Shown: one piece after another, positions 7,298-15,763 of the stretch
Layout of the letters: each line of letters starts with the position of its first letter
Position numbering within the stretch: the stretch's first letter is position 1
Source of the DNA: Lacticaseibacillus songhuajiangensis
GTDB taxonomy: Bacteria; Bacillota; Bacilli; Lactobacillales; Lactobacillaceae
NCBI RefSeq assembly: GCF_003946025.1
Contig: NZ_RHNR01000034.1
Span: 1-34,103 of the forward strand
DNA: 34,103 bases
Reading direction: 5' to 3'
Made by a program: the position numbers and the translations under genes
Notes under the pieces: model-generated
Told to the model about the DNA's origin: nothing
Seen by the model: the letters and a program-made list of their open reading frames with translations, nothing else
The model's database searches: none

Positions 7298-8141
7298 AAT
7301 GTGCAAAATACTCCTTAATATACGCGGCAATCTCCTCAGCGTGCGTCTCCAGTGCAAAATGTCCACTGTCCACGAGTTCAACCCGGGCACGCGCATCGTC
7401 ACGCTTAAACGCGAGTGCACCAGGATAAATGAATGACGGGTCGTTCTTCCCCCACACGGCTAGCAGCGGTGGCTGATAGGTCCGTAGGTATTCCTGAAAC
7501 TGCGGATACAGCCGCACGTTGGTTTGGTAATCAAAGATGAGATCCAACTGCCGCTCCGCATAATTCGGCGTGTGTGTGTAGGCAATATCTAGGGTGTACC
7601 CATCCGGAGACACGGTATCTGGAACCGTTCCGTAAGTATATTGACCAATAATCGTTTTGGCCGCAAAGGCACTCCGGTAACTATCACGTTTGGCGACGGT
7701 AGGGTGATTCCAATAGTCTTGGCGATCCGCCCATTTTGGTCCCAAACCTTCCTGATAGATATTCCCGTTCTGGCTGACAATTCCCAGAATTCGGTCCGGC
7801 CACCGACGGGCAATCCGGAAACCGATTGGTGCCCCATAATCAAAAACATACATGTAAAACTTCTGAATGTTCAGCACATCAATGAATTTGGCGATGATGT
7901 CCGTTAAATGCTCAAAACTGTACTCAAATTCATCGGGGTCCGGTGCATCCGACTGACCAAAACCTGGCAAGTCTGGGGCAATCAGATTGAAATCATTTTC
8001 GAGTAAAGGCATCAAATCTCGAAACATGTGACTTGCTGACGGAAATCCGTGTAACAACAACATCGTTGGTTTCAAAACACTCCCCGCCGACCGAAAAAAA
8101 ACGTTAACGCCGTCAATCCGAATTTTGTGATAACTTGTCAT
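7296..8141 (-). CDS. Alpha/beta hydrolase with Asp nucleophile (epoxide hydrolase / haloalkane dehalogenase-like)
   Basis: A 281-residue cytosolic hydrolase. The oxyanion motif LLLHGFPSAS is at 28-37, the nucleophile elbow is VFDYGAPIG with Asp (D101) rather than Ser, and the C-terminal SGHFALE carries the catalytic His. An Asp nucleophile is typical of epoxide hydrolases and haloalkane dehalogenases (VQDWGGPIG in relatives). A cap domain lies between roughly 125 and 210. Its start overlaps the stop of the MarR gene (ATGA at 8138-8141), so it is translated with its presumed repressor. A detoxification role is inferred; the substrate is unknown. Confidence 0.88.
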   Translation of the reverse strand: MTSYHKIRIDGVNVFFRSAGSVLKPTMLLLHGFPSASHMFRDLMPLLENDFNLIAPDLPGFGQSDAPDPDEFEYSFEHLTDIIAKFIDVLNIQKFYMYVFDYGAPIGFRIARRWPDRILGIVSQNGNIYQEGLGPKWADRQDYWNHPTVAKRDSYRSAFAAKTIIGQYTYGTVPDTVSPDGYTLDIAYTHTPNYAERQLDLIFDYQTNVRLYPQFQEYLRTYQPPLLAVWGKNDPSFIYPGALAFKRDDARARVELVDSGHFALETHAEEIAAYIKEYFAH

Positions 8142-8566
8142 GCCAATTCCCCCCTCAATCTGTCGTTATTGCTAGTCAAAAGCTGTGTCATCTGCGCCTT
8201 ATCATTACCGAGAACGCAATCCGTTAACGCACCAAATTTATCCAGACAGCGATTTGCAATCACTAAGAAATCGTCCGCCGCAGGCCCTAGTTCGACCGCG
8301 GTCGCTCGGCCCGCGCTGCTGAGCTGCACAAGATTCGTCTCGGCGAGTGTGCGTACCATTCGCGACACCGTTGAGCGTTCATAACCCAGTGACCGCGCTA
8401 ACTCGCTCACGGTGAGTGGGTGCGTATCCTCCAAAGCCATCATGATGTAGGCATACGCCGGTTTCATCCCAGTCGGTGCGAACACTCGGTCCGCAAGTTG
8501 TTCTACAGTCCGCATGTAACGCGCTGCGGTGAAATACGCACAGGTCTGGGTAAAATGATGTGCCAT
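8138..8566 (-). CDS. MarR-family transcriptional regulator
   Basis: A 142-residue winged-helix regulator. LTVSELARSLGYERSTVSRMVRTLAETNLV is the DNA-reading helix-turn-helix, followed by a wing (SSAGRATAVELG) that has lost the usual DxRxxx arginine of MarR. The N-terminal half (CAYFTAARYMRTVEQLADRVFAPTGM) provides dimerisation helices. The start at 8566 follows GGAGATG; the longer ORF to 8602 would include the operator. It is coupled to the downstream hydrolase, and the perfect palindrome over its promoter suggests autorepression. Confidence 0.87.
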   Translation of the reverse strand: MAHHFTQTCAYFTAARYMRTVEQLADRVFAPTGMKPAYAYIMMALEDTHPLTVSELARSLGYERSTVSRMVRTLAETNLVQLSSAGRATAVELGPAADDFLVIANRCLDKFGALTDCVLGNDKAQMTQLLTSNNDRLRGELA

Positions 8567-8586
8567 TTGCAAACATCTCCATTCGT

Positions 8587-8631
8587 TAACGTGTATATAC
8601 ACGTTATAGTCGACTTCGCTTTTTTAGTCAA
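8587..8631 (-). promoter_or_regulatory. Promoter and MarR operator
   Basis: On the minus strand TTGACT (8626-8631) and TATAAC (8603-8608) are 17 nt apart. A perfect 20-bp palindrome, TAACGTGTATATACACGTTA (8587-8606), overlaps the -10 and the start site, a standard place for a MarR dimer. Confidence 0.75.
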
Positions 8632-8664
8632 CAAAAAGAGGCAATCAACAATTGCTGATTGCCC
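8630..8664 (-). terminator. Terminator of the glycine betaine transporter operon
   Basis: GGCAATCA and TGATTGCC pair around an 8-nt loop, followed on the minus strand by TCTTTTTGTT. It sits about 35 nt past the stop of the binding-protein gene and just above the MarR promoter. Confidence 0.75.
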
Positions 8665-8697
8665 CATTTTTGTTCTAAGCAAGTATGCACCCAACGC

Positions 8698-9597
8698 TTA
8701 CTTGTTCAGTAAATCTTCAATTGAGTTAATCTTCGTCATGTACTTCGGCACAGCCAGACCAACACGCGCACCGTGCAGGTTGGCGCCTAGATCAACGAAC
8801 TGGCCCTTGTAGTCGGCGTAGTACTTCCCACTGGTGTTCGGCAACCAAGCACAGACCATAGCGTCCGCAGCGCCAGTCGCAACTGAAGCCCAAAGCGGCT
8901 GGATTTCCATCGGCCGCGTCGTCACCTTGTAGCCGACGCTGCGTAAAGCAGCAGCGACCACGTTAGTTGAGGCAATTTCAGAGTCCCAAGCTACAAAAGT
9001 CAGCGTGATGCTCTTGCCCTTAACTGGCTGCACACCCTGCGTCCACGCCTTAAGCTTGTCTGGATGCTGCTTGAGCCACTGCTCGGCAGCCTTTTTTGGC
9101 TCCATACCGCCGTTAACCTTCAGCATGACCGCCGACATATCTGCTGGCGTCCACTGGAAACGGTCGAGCACCGTGTAGGCGCTTGGCGAATCCTTTTGCA
9201 GGCCCTTGCGTGCGATGGTGTGAATACTTTCAGTCTGACCATACACGTGCTTGGGATCCTTCAGGAACTTCAGATTGTACTTGGTAAACATCCAGTGCGG
9301 CTGCCAGCCCGTCACGACGATGGGCTGCTTGTGCTCAACGGCCTTGCCCAAGGTTGAAGTCATGGCTGCGGTGGAGCTGGTCTGCAGCTGCCACTTGCCG
9401 GCCTTCAGCTTGTAGGCACTGAGCGCCTTGGTGGTCCCGCTCATAATCCCCGCACCGGCGTCAATGCCGGTAATGGTGTAGTTCACTTGCGGACCCAACT
9501 TTTGCTTGCTGTCATAGGCGGCAGGCTTGCTGCTGCACCCGGCGAGAACTAGCAACAGGCTAGCGCTCGCAATCCATTTAATTAGCTTGCGCATCAT
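8698..9597 (-). CDS. opuAC: Glycine betaine ABC transporter substrate-binding lipoprotein
   Basis: A 299-residue extracellular lipoprotein; the signal peptide ends in the lipobox LVLAGC, with the lipidated Cys near residue 21. The OpuAC/ProX fold is indicated by GWQPHWMF, FVAWDSEIAST and VCAWLPNTSGKYYADY; the tryptophans in these motifs form the aromatic cage for quaternary ammonium compounds. It captures betaine or a related compatible solute for uptake under osmotic stress. It is the last gene of the operon, 6 nt after the permease stop. Separate permease and binding proteins resemble the Listeria Gbu layout rather than the fused Lactococcus OpuABC. Confidence 0.9.
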   Translation of the reverse strand: MMRKLIKWIASASLLLVLAGCSSKPAAYDSKQKLGPQVNYTITGIDAGAGIMSGTTKALSAYKLKAGKWQLQTSSTAAMTSTLGKAVEHKQPIVVTGWQPHWMFTKYNLKFLKDPKHVYGQTESIHTIARKGLQKDSPSAYTVLDRFQWTPADMSAVMLKVNGGMEPKKAAEQWLKQHPDKLKAWTQGVQPVKGKSITLTFVAWDSEIASTNVVAAALRSVGYKVTTRPMEIQPLWASVATGAADAMVCAWLPNTSGKYYADYKGQFVDLGANLHGARVGLAVPKYMTKINSIEDLLNK

Positions 9598-9603
9598 AGC
9601 CTC

Positions 9604-10446
9604 CTATCGCTTGGCTTTGTTCATCGCTTGGGTCACGCGGTCCAAGATAATGGCCAAAATCACGATGGCCAGCCCAGCGGCGAACCCGCTCCCGGCTTCG
9701 TTCCGGCCGACGGCGAAGTAAACTTCGGTTCCCAGGCCCATCGCCCCAATCATGGAGGCAATCACGACCATGGACAGTGCCAGCATCATGCTCTGGTTAA
9801 TCCCGGCCATGATGTTCGGCAGCGCGCTCGGCAATTGCACCTTGATTAGGCGCTGCCAACTGGTGGCCCCGAAGCTATCCGCGGCTTCAATCAGTTCGTC
9901 CGGCACCTGTTCAATCCCCAGTTTGGTCATGCGCACCGTTGGCGGCATGGCAAAAATTACGCTGGCAACTACCCCAGGCACCATCCCGATACCAAAGAAG
10001 GCAACGGCTGGAATCAGGTAAACGAAGGCGGGCATCGTCTGCATGAAGTCCATCAGTGGCTTCACCACGGTGGCCACCGGCTTGCTGGTCGCAGCCCACA
10101 GGCCCAGTGGCACCCCAATGATGACCGCAAGTAGACTCGCAGTCAGCACCAAGGTGAGGGTTTGTGTCATGTCGCGCCAGTAACCCTGGTTCCAGATGTA
10201 GAGGAAGCCGAGCAGTTCAAACACGAGCAGGCCGACGCGAATCTTTTTGCGCGTAATCCAGGCGGTCAGTCCCATCACCAAGATGATGAAGACCGGAATC
10301 GGAATAAGGTCGAACACCCACTGGAAGGCACTGATAATGCCGCCCAAGAAGTTGGTAATGGCGTAGAAGAAACCTTCAAAATGCGACAGCCACTTTACCA
10401 GCGCGTCAATCCAATCAGCCAGTGGTAATTTTGGAATGTTAAGCAT
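9604..10446 (-). CDS. opuAB: Glycine betaine ABC transporter permease
   Basis: A 280-residue ProW/OpuAB permease. Hydrophobic segments occur at about 25-45, 48-65, 70-85, 95-120, 135-165, 205-230 and 245-270. The cytoplasmic coupling loop is ESxGATSWQRLIKVQLPSALPNIMAGINQ, the EAA motif of binding-protein-dependent permeases, here written as AADSFGATSWQ. The start at 10446 overlaps the end of the ATPase gene by 8 nt, indicating coupled translation. Confidence 0.92.
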   Translation of the reverse strand: MLNIPKLPLADWIDALVKWLSHFEGFFYAITNFLGGIISAFQWVFDLIPIPVFIILVMGLTAWITRKKIRVGLLVFELLGFLYIWNQGYWRDMTQTLTLVLTASLLAVIIGVPLGLWAATSKPVATVVKPLMDFMQTMPAFVYLIPAVAFFGIGMVPGVVASVIFAMPPTVRMTKLGIEQVPDELIEAADSFGATSWQRLIKVQLPSALPNIMAGINQSMMLALSMVVIASMIGAMGLGTEVYFAVGRNEAGSGFAAGLAIVILAIILDRVTQAMNKAKR

Positions 10447-11638
10447 GCACGTTCACCTCGTTTCCTGACAGGGCACCCAGAACGGCCCCGCGAATGATGA
10501 TGCCCTTCAGCCGGTTGTCGTCATCCACCACAGCATACGGAATCGGTGTGCTGGATACGGCGTCCATCAGTTCAGCCAGCGGCGTGTCGGCGCTGGTTGT
10601 CGGCACAATGTCCTGCACGAGCGGCTTCAAATCTTCGCGGCCATCGGCAATCGCTTGGCGTACATCCTTGGCGTCAATGATTCCCAGCAAGTGGCGCCCA
10701 CCATCGACGGCGTAAACACTGGAAATTTCGTTCTCGCGCATCCGGCGTGCAGCCAGTCGGGGCCCAGCGTTGTTAACGTTGACCATCGTTGGCCGCACCA
10801 TGACGTTCCCAGCCGTGTAAACCTGCGAGCGGTCAACACCCTTAATGAAGCGTTCGACATAATCGTCGGCAGGCTTGCTCAGAATTTCTTCTGGCGTACC
10901 AATCTGCACAATGACCCCATCCTTCATAATCATGATGTGATCGCCAATGTGCAGTGCTTCGTTTAAGTCATGCGAAATGAAAATGATGGTTTTGTGCAAG
11001 TTATCCTGCAAATCCAGCAGTTCATCTTGCATGCTACGGCGGTTCAAGGGGTCCAGTGCGGAGAACGCTTCATCCATTAATAGGACTTCTGGGTCGTTGG
11101 CAAACGCGCGGGCAAGCCCGACACGCTGTTGCATCCCCCCAGACAGTTGGTCAGGATACTGGTCTTCGTAGCCCTGCAGGCCAACCATGGCGAGTGCCTT
11201 GACGGCCTTATCGCTCCGCTCCGCTTTATCGACGCCCTGAATTTCAAGTCCAAACTCGGTGTTCTGTTGCACGGTGCGGTTCGGCAAAAGTGCAAAATTC
11301 TGAAACACCATGCTCATTTTTTCACGACGCACCTGCTGCAGCTGCGCGGCATCCATCGCGGCGATGTCTTCACCGTCAATCAGCACGCTCCCACTTGTCG
11401 GGTTAATCAGCCTGTTGAGCATCCGGATCGTGGTCGACTTCCCAGAGCCAGATAGGCCCATGATGACGAAGATTTCGCCATCTTCAACGGAAAAGTTCGC
11501 GCGGTCAACCCCCACAGTTGCCCCGGTTGCTTTCAGGATTTCTGTTTTCGTTTTGCCCTCGTCAAGCAGCGCTTGTGCCTGCCGAGTATGCTTCCCAAAT
11601 ATCTTGGTCAGATTCTTCACTTCTATTTTTGTCGACAT
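10439..11638 (-). CDS. opuAA: Glycine betaine ABC transporter ATPase with CBS domains
   Basis: A 399-residue ProV/OpuAA ATPase. Walker A is GLSGSGKSTT, the signature motif LSGGMQQRVGLARA, Walker B VLLMDEAFSALD, and the switch His lies in FISHDLNEALH. The C-terminal part (about 275-399) carries two CBS repeats, which sense ionic strength at the membrane surface in OpuA. The start at 11638 has AAGGAGGA immediately upstream; an ORF start at 11692 lies on the -10 box. First gene of the three-gene operon. Confidence 0.93.
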   Translation of the reverse strand: MSTKIEVKNLTKIFGKHTRQAQALLDEGKTKTEILKATGATVGVDRANFSVEDGEIFVIMGLSGSGKSTTIRMLNRLINPTSGSVLIDGEDIAAMDAAQLQQVRREKMSMVFQNFALLPNRTVQQNTEFGLEIQGVDKAERSDKAVKALAMVGLQGYEDQYPDQLSGGMQQRVGLARAFANDPEVLLMDEAFSALDPLNRRSMQDELLDLQDNLHKTIIFISHDLNEALHIGDHIMIMKDGVIVQIGTPEEILSKPADDYVERFIKGVDRSQVYTAGNVMVRPTMVNVNNAGPRLAARRMRENEISSVYAVDGGRHLLGIIDAKDVRQAIADGREDLKPLVQDIVPTTSADTPLAELMDAVSSTPIPYAVVDDDNRLKGIIIRGAVLGALSGNEVNVHA

Positions 11639-11690
11639 GTTCTCCTCCTTCGCGGATTTGTGTGTCTCTGATTCGTAAACGTTGCTATCC

Positions 11691-11719
11691 ATTATAGGTG
11701 GATTTTATGAACACTTCAA
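11691..11719 (-). promoter_or_regulatory. Predicted promoter of the glycine betaine operon
   Basis: On the minus strand TTGAAG (11714-11719) and a consensus TATAAT (11691-11696) are spaced by 17 nt, about 50 nt above the start. Confidence 0.7.
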
Positions 11720-12193
11720 ATCAACACCCGCTTGGTCGCAAAGGATTCTCATCTCAGCAAAATTGCAGTGGTTAGACACAAAATTGCCCAGAATTCGGCA
11801 ATCGTCTCGCACTATTGGGATTGTTGCATGTACAACTGTAAAAATTAACGCCCTTGGTAGCCCTTTATTAATAATTAACATACTATGGCACTTTTTTAAT
11901 ATTAAGATTTTGGTGTTCGCAAATTGCGAGCACTACTTTTCTTAGGACGGTTGTTATTTTTCATTAGGAATGTTTGACCAAAGCAAAATGGCAATCAGTA
12001 TGCCTTGCACACTGACTGCCATCCCCACTGCTATTCTGTTTTACAACTACATGTGTTAGCAAAACTTTCGAATCAATTGCAACAGAGAACTCGGGCGCTG
12101 GCGTTTCAGCAGAGCTATTAAACGGCCTTAAAAAGTTTGCCACTTCTGCGCCACATTTTTCAGCACGAGCAAGGGAAACGGCCAATAATATCG
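11720..12193. other. Intergenic stretch without a supported gene
   Basis: The left half (11720-11960) is AT-rich with no ORF worth calling. In the right half the plus strand reads about 70 codons without a stop (12023-12246) but has no start codon or ribosome binding site and overlaps the response regulator end; the minus-strand ORF at 11964-12185 also lacks a ribosome binding site. It may contain a gene remnant. The only clear element is the hairpin at 11990-12020. Confidence 0.5.
11990..12020 (-). terminator. Probable terminator of the two-component operon
   Basis: GGCAATCAGT and ACTGACTGCC pair (one G-U on the minus strand) and are followed on the minus strand by ATTTTGCTTT. It lies about 170 nt past the response regulator stop. 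Confidence 0.55.
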
Positions 12194-12817
12194 TTATAAC
12201 TCAATCAACCCATCACGTAACGCCGCTGCCACCGCCTCAGCACGGGTGAACACACCCAACTGATTGTAGATTTCGGTAAGATGCGCCTTAATCGTTCTTT
12301 CGCTTAAATGCATCGTTTCCGCGATGTCGATATTGCGCGACCCTTCGGCAACCATCTTTAAGATTTTCCGGTTGCGATCATTGAGTTGCGGATTCTCTGC
12401 TGCTGGCGCCGCGAACGCCTTACCCATTAGCGACGGCTCAATGTAGACCTGACCGCTGATGGCGTCTTGGATTGTCTTCACGATAGTGTCTTTGTCGGCA
12501 TCTTTGAGCATGAAGCCTTTGGCACCTAAGCGCAAAGCCTGTTGGATTGGCTCTTGGTCGTCGAACGTCGTCAACACCACTACCGGCAAGTCTGGATGGG
12601 TCTGCGCCAGCTGACGCAACATCGCGATGCCGTCCATGTTCGGCATCCGAATATCGGTCAACACCACGTCTGGCGTCAATTCTTCTACCTTGGCCAAGCC
12701 GTCTTGGCCATCAACGGCGGTTCCAACGGCATCCATACCTGGCGTCGTCTCCATAATCAGCGACAGGCCGGTGCGTAAAATCTGGTGATCGTCTACAATC
12801 AAAACGCGAATGCTCAT
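12194..12817 (-). CDS. Response regulator, NarL/LuxR family
   Basis: A 207-residue two-component regulator. The receiver domain (1-120) has the acidic pair D9/D10, the phosphoacceptor D55 in LTDIRMPN, and the conserved Lys in GFMLKDAD. The C-terminal LuxR-type HTH (about 140-205) contains NIDIAETMHLSERTIKAHLTEIYNQLGV. The start overlaps the kinase stop (ATGA at 12814-12817), so the pair is coupled. It resembles LiaR/YvfU-type regulators that react to cell-envelope or peptide stress. The likely targets are the twin promoters at 16700-16766 and 16918-16984, inferred from their repeated palindromic half-sites and position at the head of the module. Confidence 0.93.
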   Translation of the reverse strand: MSIRVLIVDDHQILRTGLSLIMETTPGMDAVGTAVDGQDGLAKVEELTPDVVLTDIRMPNMDGIAMLRQLAQTHPDLPVVVLTTFDDQEPIQQALRLGAKGFMLKDADKDTIVKTIQDAISGQVYIEPSLMGKAFAAPAAENPQLNDRNRKILKMVAEGSRNIDIAETMHLSERTIKAHLTEIYNQLGVFTRAEAVAAALRDGLIEL

Positions 12818-14022
12818 AATTGCTCCTTCTTAGTCACTGGCATCGTCAAGGTCACGGTTGTACCTTCGCCTGGGGTGCTGACGACGGTCAACGCGCCATC
12901 AAGCGCCGTTGCACGCTCGTGCATCCCTTGCATCCCGAAATGGCCGGACTTCTTCTTCATGACCGCGCCTTCGCCAAAATCGATCACCTGCAGACGGAAA
13001 ATATCTTCAAGCGATTCTCCACGCACGATTGCCTGCTTGGTGTCGGTGTGCTTAACCACATTAATCAGTGCCTCCGACACTATGCGGTTGATCTCGGTGA
13101 GCTGTGCACCAGAGTAGTCCGGCACATAGTTCATCTTAACTGATACCTCTAAGTGATAGTTCTTCATGAACGCCTCTGCCAACAGTTCCAACCGTGCCGT
13201 CAAGCTCTGCTCCGACGTTGCGCGCAAGTCGGTCAAGGTCAGTCGCGTGTCGCGCAAGGTATCACGCGCAATACCGGTGGCGCCTTGAATAACTTCAAGC
13301 GCTCGGTCATCTTTACCTGCCTGCAAGAACGCCTGTGCCGCTTCCAGCTGCATGACCGTTCCGGCCAAGCCTTGGGTCAAGGTATCGTGCAACTCACGCG
13401 CCACCCGCTGGCGTTCGGTGCGCACCGTCGACTCTTCGACTTGCGAGTAGGCAATCTTGAGTTCAGATACCAGGTCTTCGGCGCGCTGACGGGCGGCTTG
13501 TTGCTGCTGGAAAAATCGCCAGTAAGCTATCACCACCAGCAACATAAACACCAGCCCAACCAATACCGCAACACCTTGCAGCCAGCCGTTGTACGCAGCA
13601 TACACCAACCAGATCAACAGGCTCACTCCAGCTAAATACCCCAAGGCTTGCTTAGGCCGCGAGTACAAGTTGATTATTTCGATAGCCATGGTTGGAATTA
13701 CGCCGAAAAATAGTACGGGCATCTGATTAGTCAAAGCAACGGTTGTGCTAATCGCAAAGCCCAACTGCGGTAACAACAACCACAGTCGACCTCGTCGGAT
13801 TAGCCAATCACCCAACCATAGCAGCACTTCTTCGGCCAGCAGACCACCGAATATGATTTGTTCCTGCCACATCTGCGTAATATCTGAATAGTGCGTCAGC
13901 CAGCCACTGGACAAGTTAATATTACTAGCAGTATTGGCGACATACATTGCTGCGAAGCCAACAATTAACATGAACAACATCAATGGCATCCGCAACACGT
14001 GATATGGGGTTTTCTTCTTCAT
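12814..14022 (-). CDS. Sensor histidine kinase (HisKA_3, LiaS-like)
   Basis: A 402-residue membrane kinase. Five or six hydrophobic segments fill residues 10-170, with almost no extracytoplasmic domain, as in intramembrane-sensing kinases. A coiled-coil linker (171-200) leads to the HisKA_3 box ERQRVARELHDTLTQGLAG with H212. The ATP-binding domain follows, with NRIVSEALINVVKHT (N box), VIDFGEGA (G1) and FGMQGMHERA (G2). The start at 14022 follows GAGGA. It lies downstream of the ABC genes but behind an intrinsic terminator, so its level may depend on readthrough. The ligand is unknown; the neighbouring ABC transporter may take part in sensing or remove the inducer. Confidence 0.92.
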   Translation of the reverse strand: MKKKTPYHVLRMPLMLFMLIVGFAAMYVANTASNINLSSGWLTHYSDITQMWQEQIIFGGLLAEEVLLWLGDWLIRRGRLWLLLPQLGFAISTTVALTNQMPVLFFGVIPTMAIEIINLYSRPKQALGYLAGVSLLIWLVYAAYNGWLQGVAVLVGLVFMLLVVIAYWRFFQQQQAARQRAEDLVSELKIAYSQVEESTVRTERQRVARELHDTLTQGLAGTVMQLEAAQAFLQAGKDDRALEVIQGATGIARDTLRDTRLTLTDLRATSEQSLTARLELLAEAFMKNYHLEVSVKMNYVPDYSGAQLTEINRIVSEALINVVKHTDTKQAIVRGESLEDIFRLQVIDFGEGAVMKKKSGHFGMQGMHERATALDGALTVVSTPGEGTTVTLTMPVTKKEQL

Positions 14023-14061
14023 ATAATGTCCTCTAGCTTTAATGATACGCCCTCTTATCGC

Positions 14062-14092
14062 AAAAAACGATGTGTCCAACAAAGACACATCG
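14062..14092 (-). terminator. Intra-operon intrinsic terminator between permease and kinase
   Basis: CGATGTGTC and GACACATCG (14068-14076 and 14084-14092) pair perfectly and are followed on the minus strand by six T (14062-14067). It lies 8 nt past the permease stop and 40 nt before the kinase start, and would lower two-component expression relative to the ABC genes. Confidence 0.85.
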
Positions 14093-14099
14093 TTGTTGA

Positions 14100-14819
14100 T
14101 TAAAGTGGCAAGTCCTTCTTGGCAAAAGCCGTGGTGCCAACACCGAAGGTCACAGCGGCGATACCACCTAAAGCGGCCAACTTAGGCAACCACTTGGAAC
14201 CGGCAACCAAGATGTTCTTGTAGTCGAATAGGCTAACGATGGTTAAGTGTTGGACGTTTTCTAGTCCTGCCACACCGTAATCGGCAAAGGAGCCGACGAT
14301 TGCCAGAAGAATGAACAAGATAACTAGCAAACCACCGGTACCAAACGCGTGCTTGGAAAGGTTGAAGATTCCGGAAGCGGCAAACATGATGCCGGCAAAG
14401 GCCAAGGCGACCATGAACGCACCGAAGTTCAAGTTTATCAGCGTCTGGGTCTTGAAGCCCGCGTCGGCGATGTTGTTAGCAATCACGGACACACCTGCCA
14501 TTGCACCATAAGTGACGGCGAGGCTCCCAACCATGTACACCAACTGCGTGACTGCAACGGTAGTGCGGCGAATCGGCGCGGTGAGAATATAGGCCATTGA
14601 GCCTTGGTCGACTTGACCGGCAAGTAATTTGTTACCGGAGATAACCACGAACAACGCGACCATCGTTGACGCCAGCATGCCGAAGTACATCGGCCCAACT
14701 AAGGTTTGCGTCTGCTTCATCATAATCAGCTGGGCTAAGATGACATTCATCACCAAGGTCACCAGCCCCCAGACGGCGAAGTTGGACTTAAAGGTTTGTT
14801 TCAGTAATGGAAAACTCAT
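14100..14819 (-). CDS. ABC-2 type transporter permease
   Basis: A 239-residue membrane protein with six predicted helices: about 15-35, 45-62, 85-110, 125-150, 160-180 and 210-230. It is the membrane partner of the two ATPases encoded just upstream. I placed the start at 14819 (MSFPLLKQTFKSN), which matches the usual N terminus of such permeases; an alternative ATG at 14858 overlaps the previous stop (TAATG) and has AAGGAA upstream, so a 13-residue longer form is possible. Two ATPases with one permease is unusual and suggests either heteromeric pairing or an ATPase that serves another membrane unit. The substrate is unknown; peptide or antimicrobial efflux is the likely class. Confidence 0.85.
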   Translation of the reverse strand: MSFPLLKQTFKSNFAVWGLVTLVMNVILAQLIMMKQTQTLVGPMYFGMLASTMVALFVVISGNKLLAGQVDQGSMAYILTAPIRRTTVAVTQLVYMVGSLAVTYGAMAGVSVIANNIADAGFKTQTLINLNFGAFMVALAFAGIMFAASGIFNLSKHAFGTGGLLVILFILLAIVGSFADYGVAGLENVQHLTIVSLFDYKNILVAGSKWLPKLAALGGIAAVTFGVGTTAFAKKDLPL

Positions 14820-14857
14820 GATTTTATTTGCTCGCTTTCTTGTGTGTAGAAACCGCA

Positions 14858-15751
14858 TTACAGTTCCAGTTCCTTTTCGAAGTAGTTATCTAACGTCTGC
14901 GTGTCGAAGCTGACGTCGGCGAGTTTAACTTCACCTAAGAGCTGCAACAGCTTGGCTTCGGCGGTATTGGGCACCAACAGCACCACTGTGTTGTGCAGCG
15001 GGTCTTGGCGCACCAGCTCAAACTTGCTGGTCAACAGGCGCTCGAAACCGTCATTGGTCGTAGCAACAATGGTCACCCGCTGGGCGGCGTGAATCTCGGC
15101 AAACTTGCTTTCGTCGAGCACATCGATCACTTGGCCGTCTTTGAGGAACATGATGCGGTCGCAGGTGCGTTCCAACTCGTTGAACATGTGACTACTCAAG
15201 AACACCGTGGTGCCTTGTGCTTTGACTTGAAGAATCAAATCGATAAACGCGTCGCGCATCACCGGGTCTAAGCCGGTAGTCGGCTCGTCTAGCAACAACA
15301 GTGGCGGTTTTGTCATGAACGCACACACCAGCGCGGTCTTCTGCTTCATGCCTTTGCTCATACGGCGCAAGTCGGCGGTGAGGTCAATCTTGAAGCGCTG
15401 AATCAGTTCGTTGACGTATTTGTCCTTATTGGCGCGAAGCAACGCCAACTCATTCTGCAAGAAGGTCGCACCGGACTTGGTGTCGGGAAAGGCGATTTCG
15501 CCTGGCACGTAGCCAATCAGCGGCTTGGTTTTGGCGGCCTTAGACCAGGCGTCCATGCCGCAAATCGCGGCAGAGCCTTCGCTTGGGTGAATGAATCCCA
15601 TCAGCATACGCATGGTGGTGGTCTTGCCAGCGCCATTCTTGCCGACGATGCCGACGACCTCGCCTTGCTGAATCGCCATATTCATGCCGTGCACACCGCG
15701 GTTGTGCTTGTAGTTCTTGGATAATTGCTTGGTTTCAACCATTGCTAACAT
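14858..15751 (-). CDS. ABC transporter ATP-binding protein (second ATPase of module)
   Basis: A 297-residue ATPase. Walker A is GKNGAGKTTT, Walker B LLLLDEPTTGLD, and the H loop lies in VFLSSHMFNELE. The signature motif has drifted to RMSKGMKQK in place of LSGGQ, as often in the multidrug/bacitracin-type subfamily. A C-terminal extension (about 215-297) follows the catalytic domain. The start at 15751 follows GGAGGAATGTA. It is 12 nt downstream of the first ATPase, with which it shares the same architecture but only moderate identity, so the two are diverged paralogues that may form a heterodimer. Confidence 0.92.
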   Translation of the reverse strand: MLAMVETKQLSKNYKHNRGVHGMNMAIQQGEVVGIVGKNGAGKTTTMRMLMGFIHPSEGSAAICGMDAWSKAAKTKPLIGYVPGEIAFPDTKSGATFLQNELALLRANKDKYVNELIQRFKIDLTADLRRMSKGMKQKTALVCAFMTKPPLLLLDEPTTGLDPVMRDAFIDLILQVKAQGTTVFLSSHMFNELERTCDRIMFLKDGQVIDVLDESKFAEIHAAQRVTIVATTNDGFERLLTSKFELVRQDPLHNTVVLLVPNTAEAKLLQLLGEVKLADVSFDTQTLDNYFEKELEL

Positions 15752-15763
15752 TACATTCCTCCA

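Noticed and set aside
11964..12246. Overlapping open frames on both strands after the response regulator
   Set aside because: The plus-strand frame has no start codon and overlaps the regulator end; the minus-strand ORF has no ribosome binding site. A remnant is possible but cannot be supported.
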